A stretch of 5,364 nt of DNA from an uncultured Collinsella sp. (GTDB lineage Bacteria; Actinomycetota; Coriobacteriia; Coriobacteriales; Coriobacteriaceae), in assembly GCA_900550595.1 (NCBI GenBank), contig URTB01000106.1:1-5364 (forward strand), written 5' to 3'. Position numbers and translations under genes: made by a program. Of the stretch, positions 5,211-5,364 are shown piece by piece (position 1 is the first letter of the stretch; each line of letters begins with the position of its first letter). Below the pieces are notes generated by a model. The model was not told the DNA's origin and did no database searches. It was given only the letters and a program-made list of their open reading frames with translations.

Positions 5211-5224
5211 GTCAGTAACCGGTC

Positions 5225-5364
5225 CTACTCCAGCTCAAACGCTCCAGTGTAGAGCTGATAGTAGTATCCGCGCTTGGCGATCAGCTCGTCGTGGTTACCG
5301 CGCTCGATAATGCGGCCGTGGTCCAGACAGATGATCGCGTCGGAGTTGCGCACGGTGGACAGGC
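5225..5364 (-). CDS. ABC exporter ATP-binding/permease protein, C-terminal end (runs off the right edge)
   Basis: Only the last 46 codons are present. The translation [20 protein letters not shown], continuing [18 protein letters not shown] and ending GAFELE, matches the end of the nucleotide-binding domain of fused exporter-type ABC transporters (multidrug/lipid/peptide group). The fragment starts just after the position of the H-loop histidine, normally found in HRLSTV, and contains the D-x-G-R-I-x-E-R-G strand-turn segment and the closing GYY..LY helix. Walker A, Walker B and the membrane domain lie outside the window. In such proteins this domain hydrolyses ATP at the cytoplasmic face of the membrane. 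It is convergent with the LysR gene, shares the bidirectional terminator, and is unlikely to belong to the SDR operon's function. Substrate cannot be inferred. Confidence 0.88.
   Translation of the reverse strand, partial: LSTVRNSDAIICLDHGRIIERGNHDELIAKRGYYYQLYTGAFELE

Overview
The window is high in GC and strongly biased in codon use. This suggests an actinobacterial-type genome, most plausibly a gut Coriobacteriia member such as Collinsella. That assignment is inferred from composition and gene style, not from a marker gene. All genes lie on the minus strand except one LysR-type regulator.

Layout: (1) 1-256 (-) is the N-terminal end of a Tex-family RNA-binding transcription accessory protein. 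(2) 257-571 has no gene. It holds a long imperfect inverted repeat (arms 350-380 and 475-505) and a terminator at its right edge (572-603). (3) 676-3990 (-) is a probable three-gene operon, transcribed as SDR oxidoreductase, then OFA-type major facilitator transporter, then Gfo/Idh/MocA oxidoreductase. A REP-like perfect hairpin sits between the last two genes. (4) 3991-4219 is a divergent control region with a candidate promoter on each strand, two dyads that could be LysR operators, and a stem-loop in the operon leader. (5) 4220-5098 (+) is the LysR-type regulator, with a GTG start preferred over far-upstream alternatives. (6) 5099-5224 holds a strong bidirectional terminator and a second GC-rich hairpin. 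(7) 5225-5364 (-) is the C-terminal end of an ABC exporter ATPase.

Reading of the system: the divergently encoded LysR protein probably senses a small molecule and controls the operon. The operon encodes one transporter and two unrelated NAD(P)-dependent oxidoreductases, with no kinase, aldolase or dehydratase. That set suggests uptake, or substrate/product exchange, of a hydroxylated compound (polyol, sugar acid or similar), with oxidation at one position and reduction at another, possibly an epimerisation through a keto intermediate. The substrate cannot be named from the sequence.
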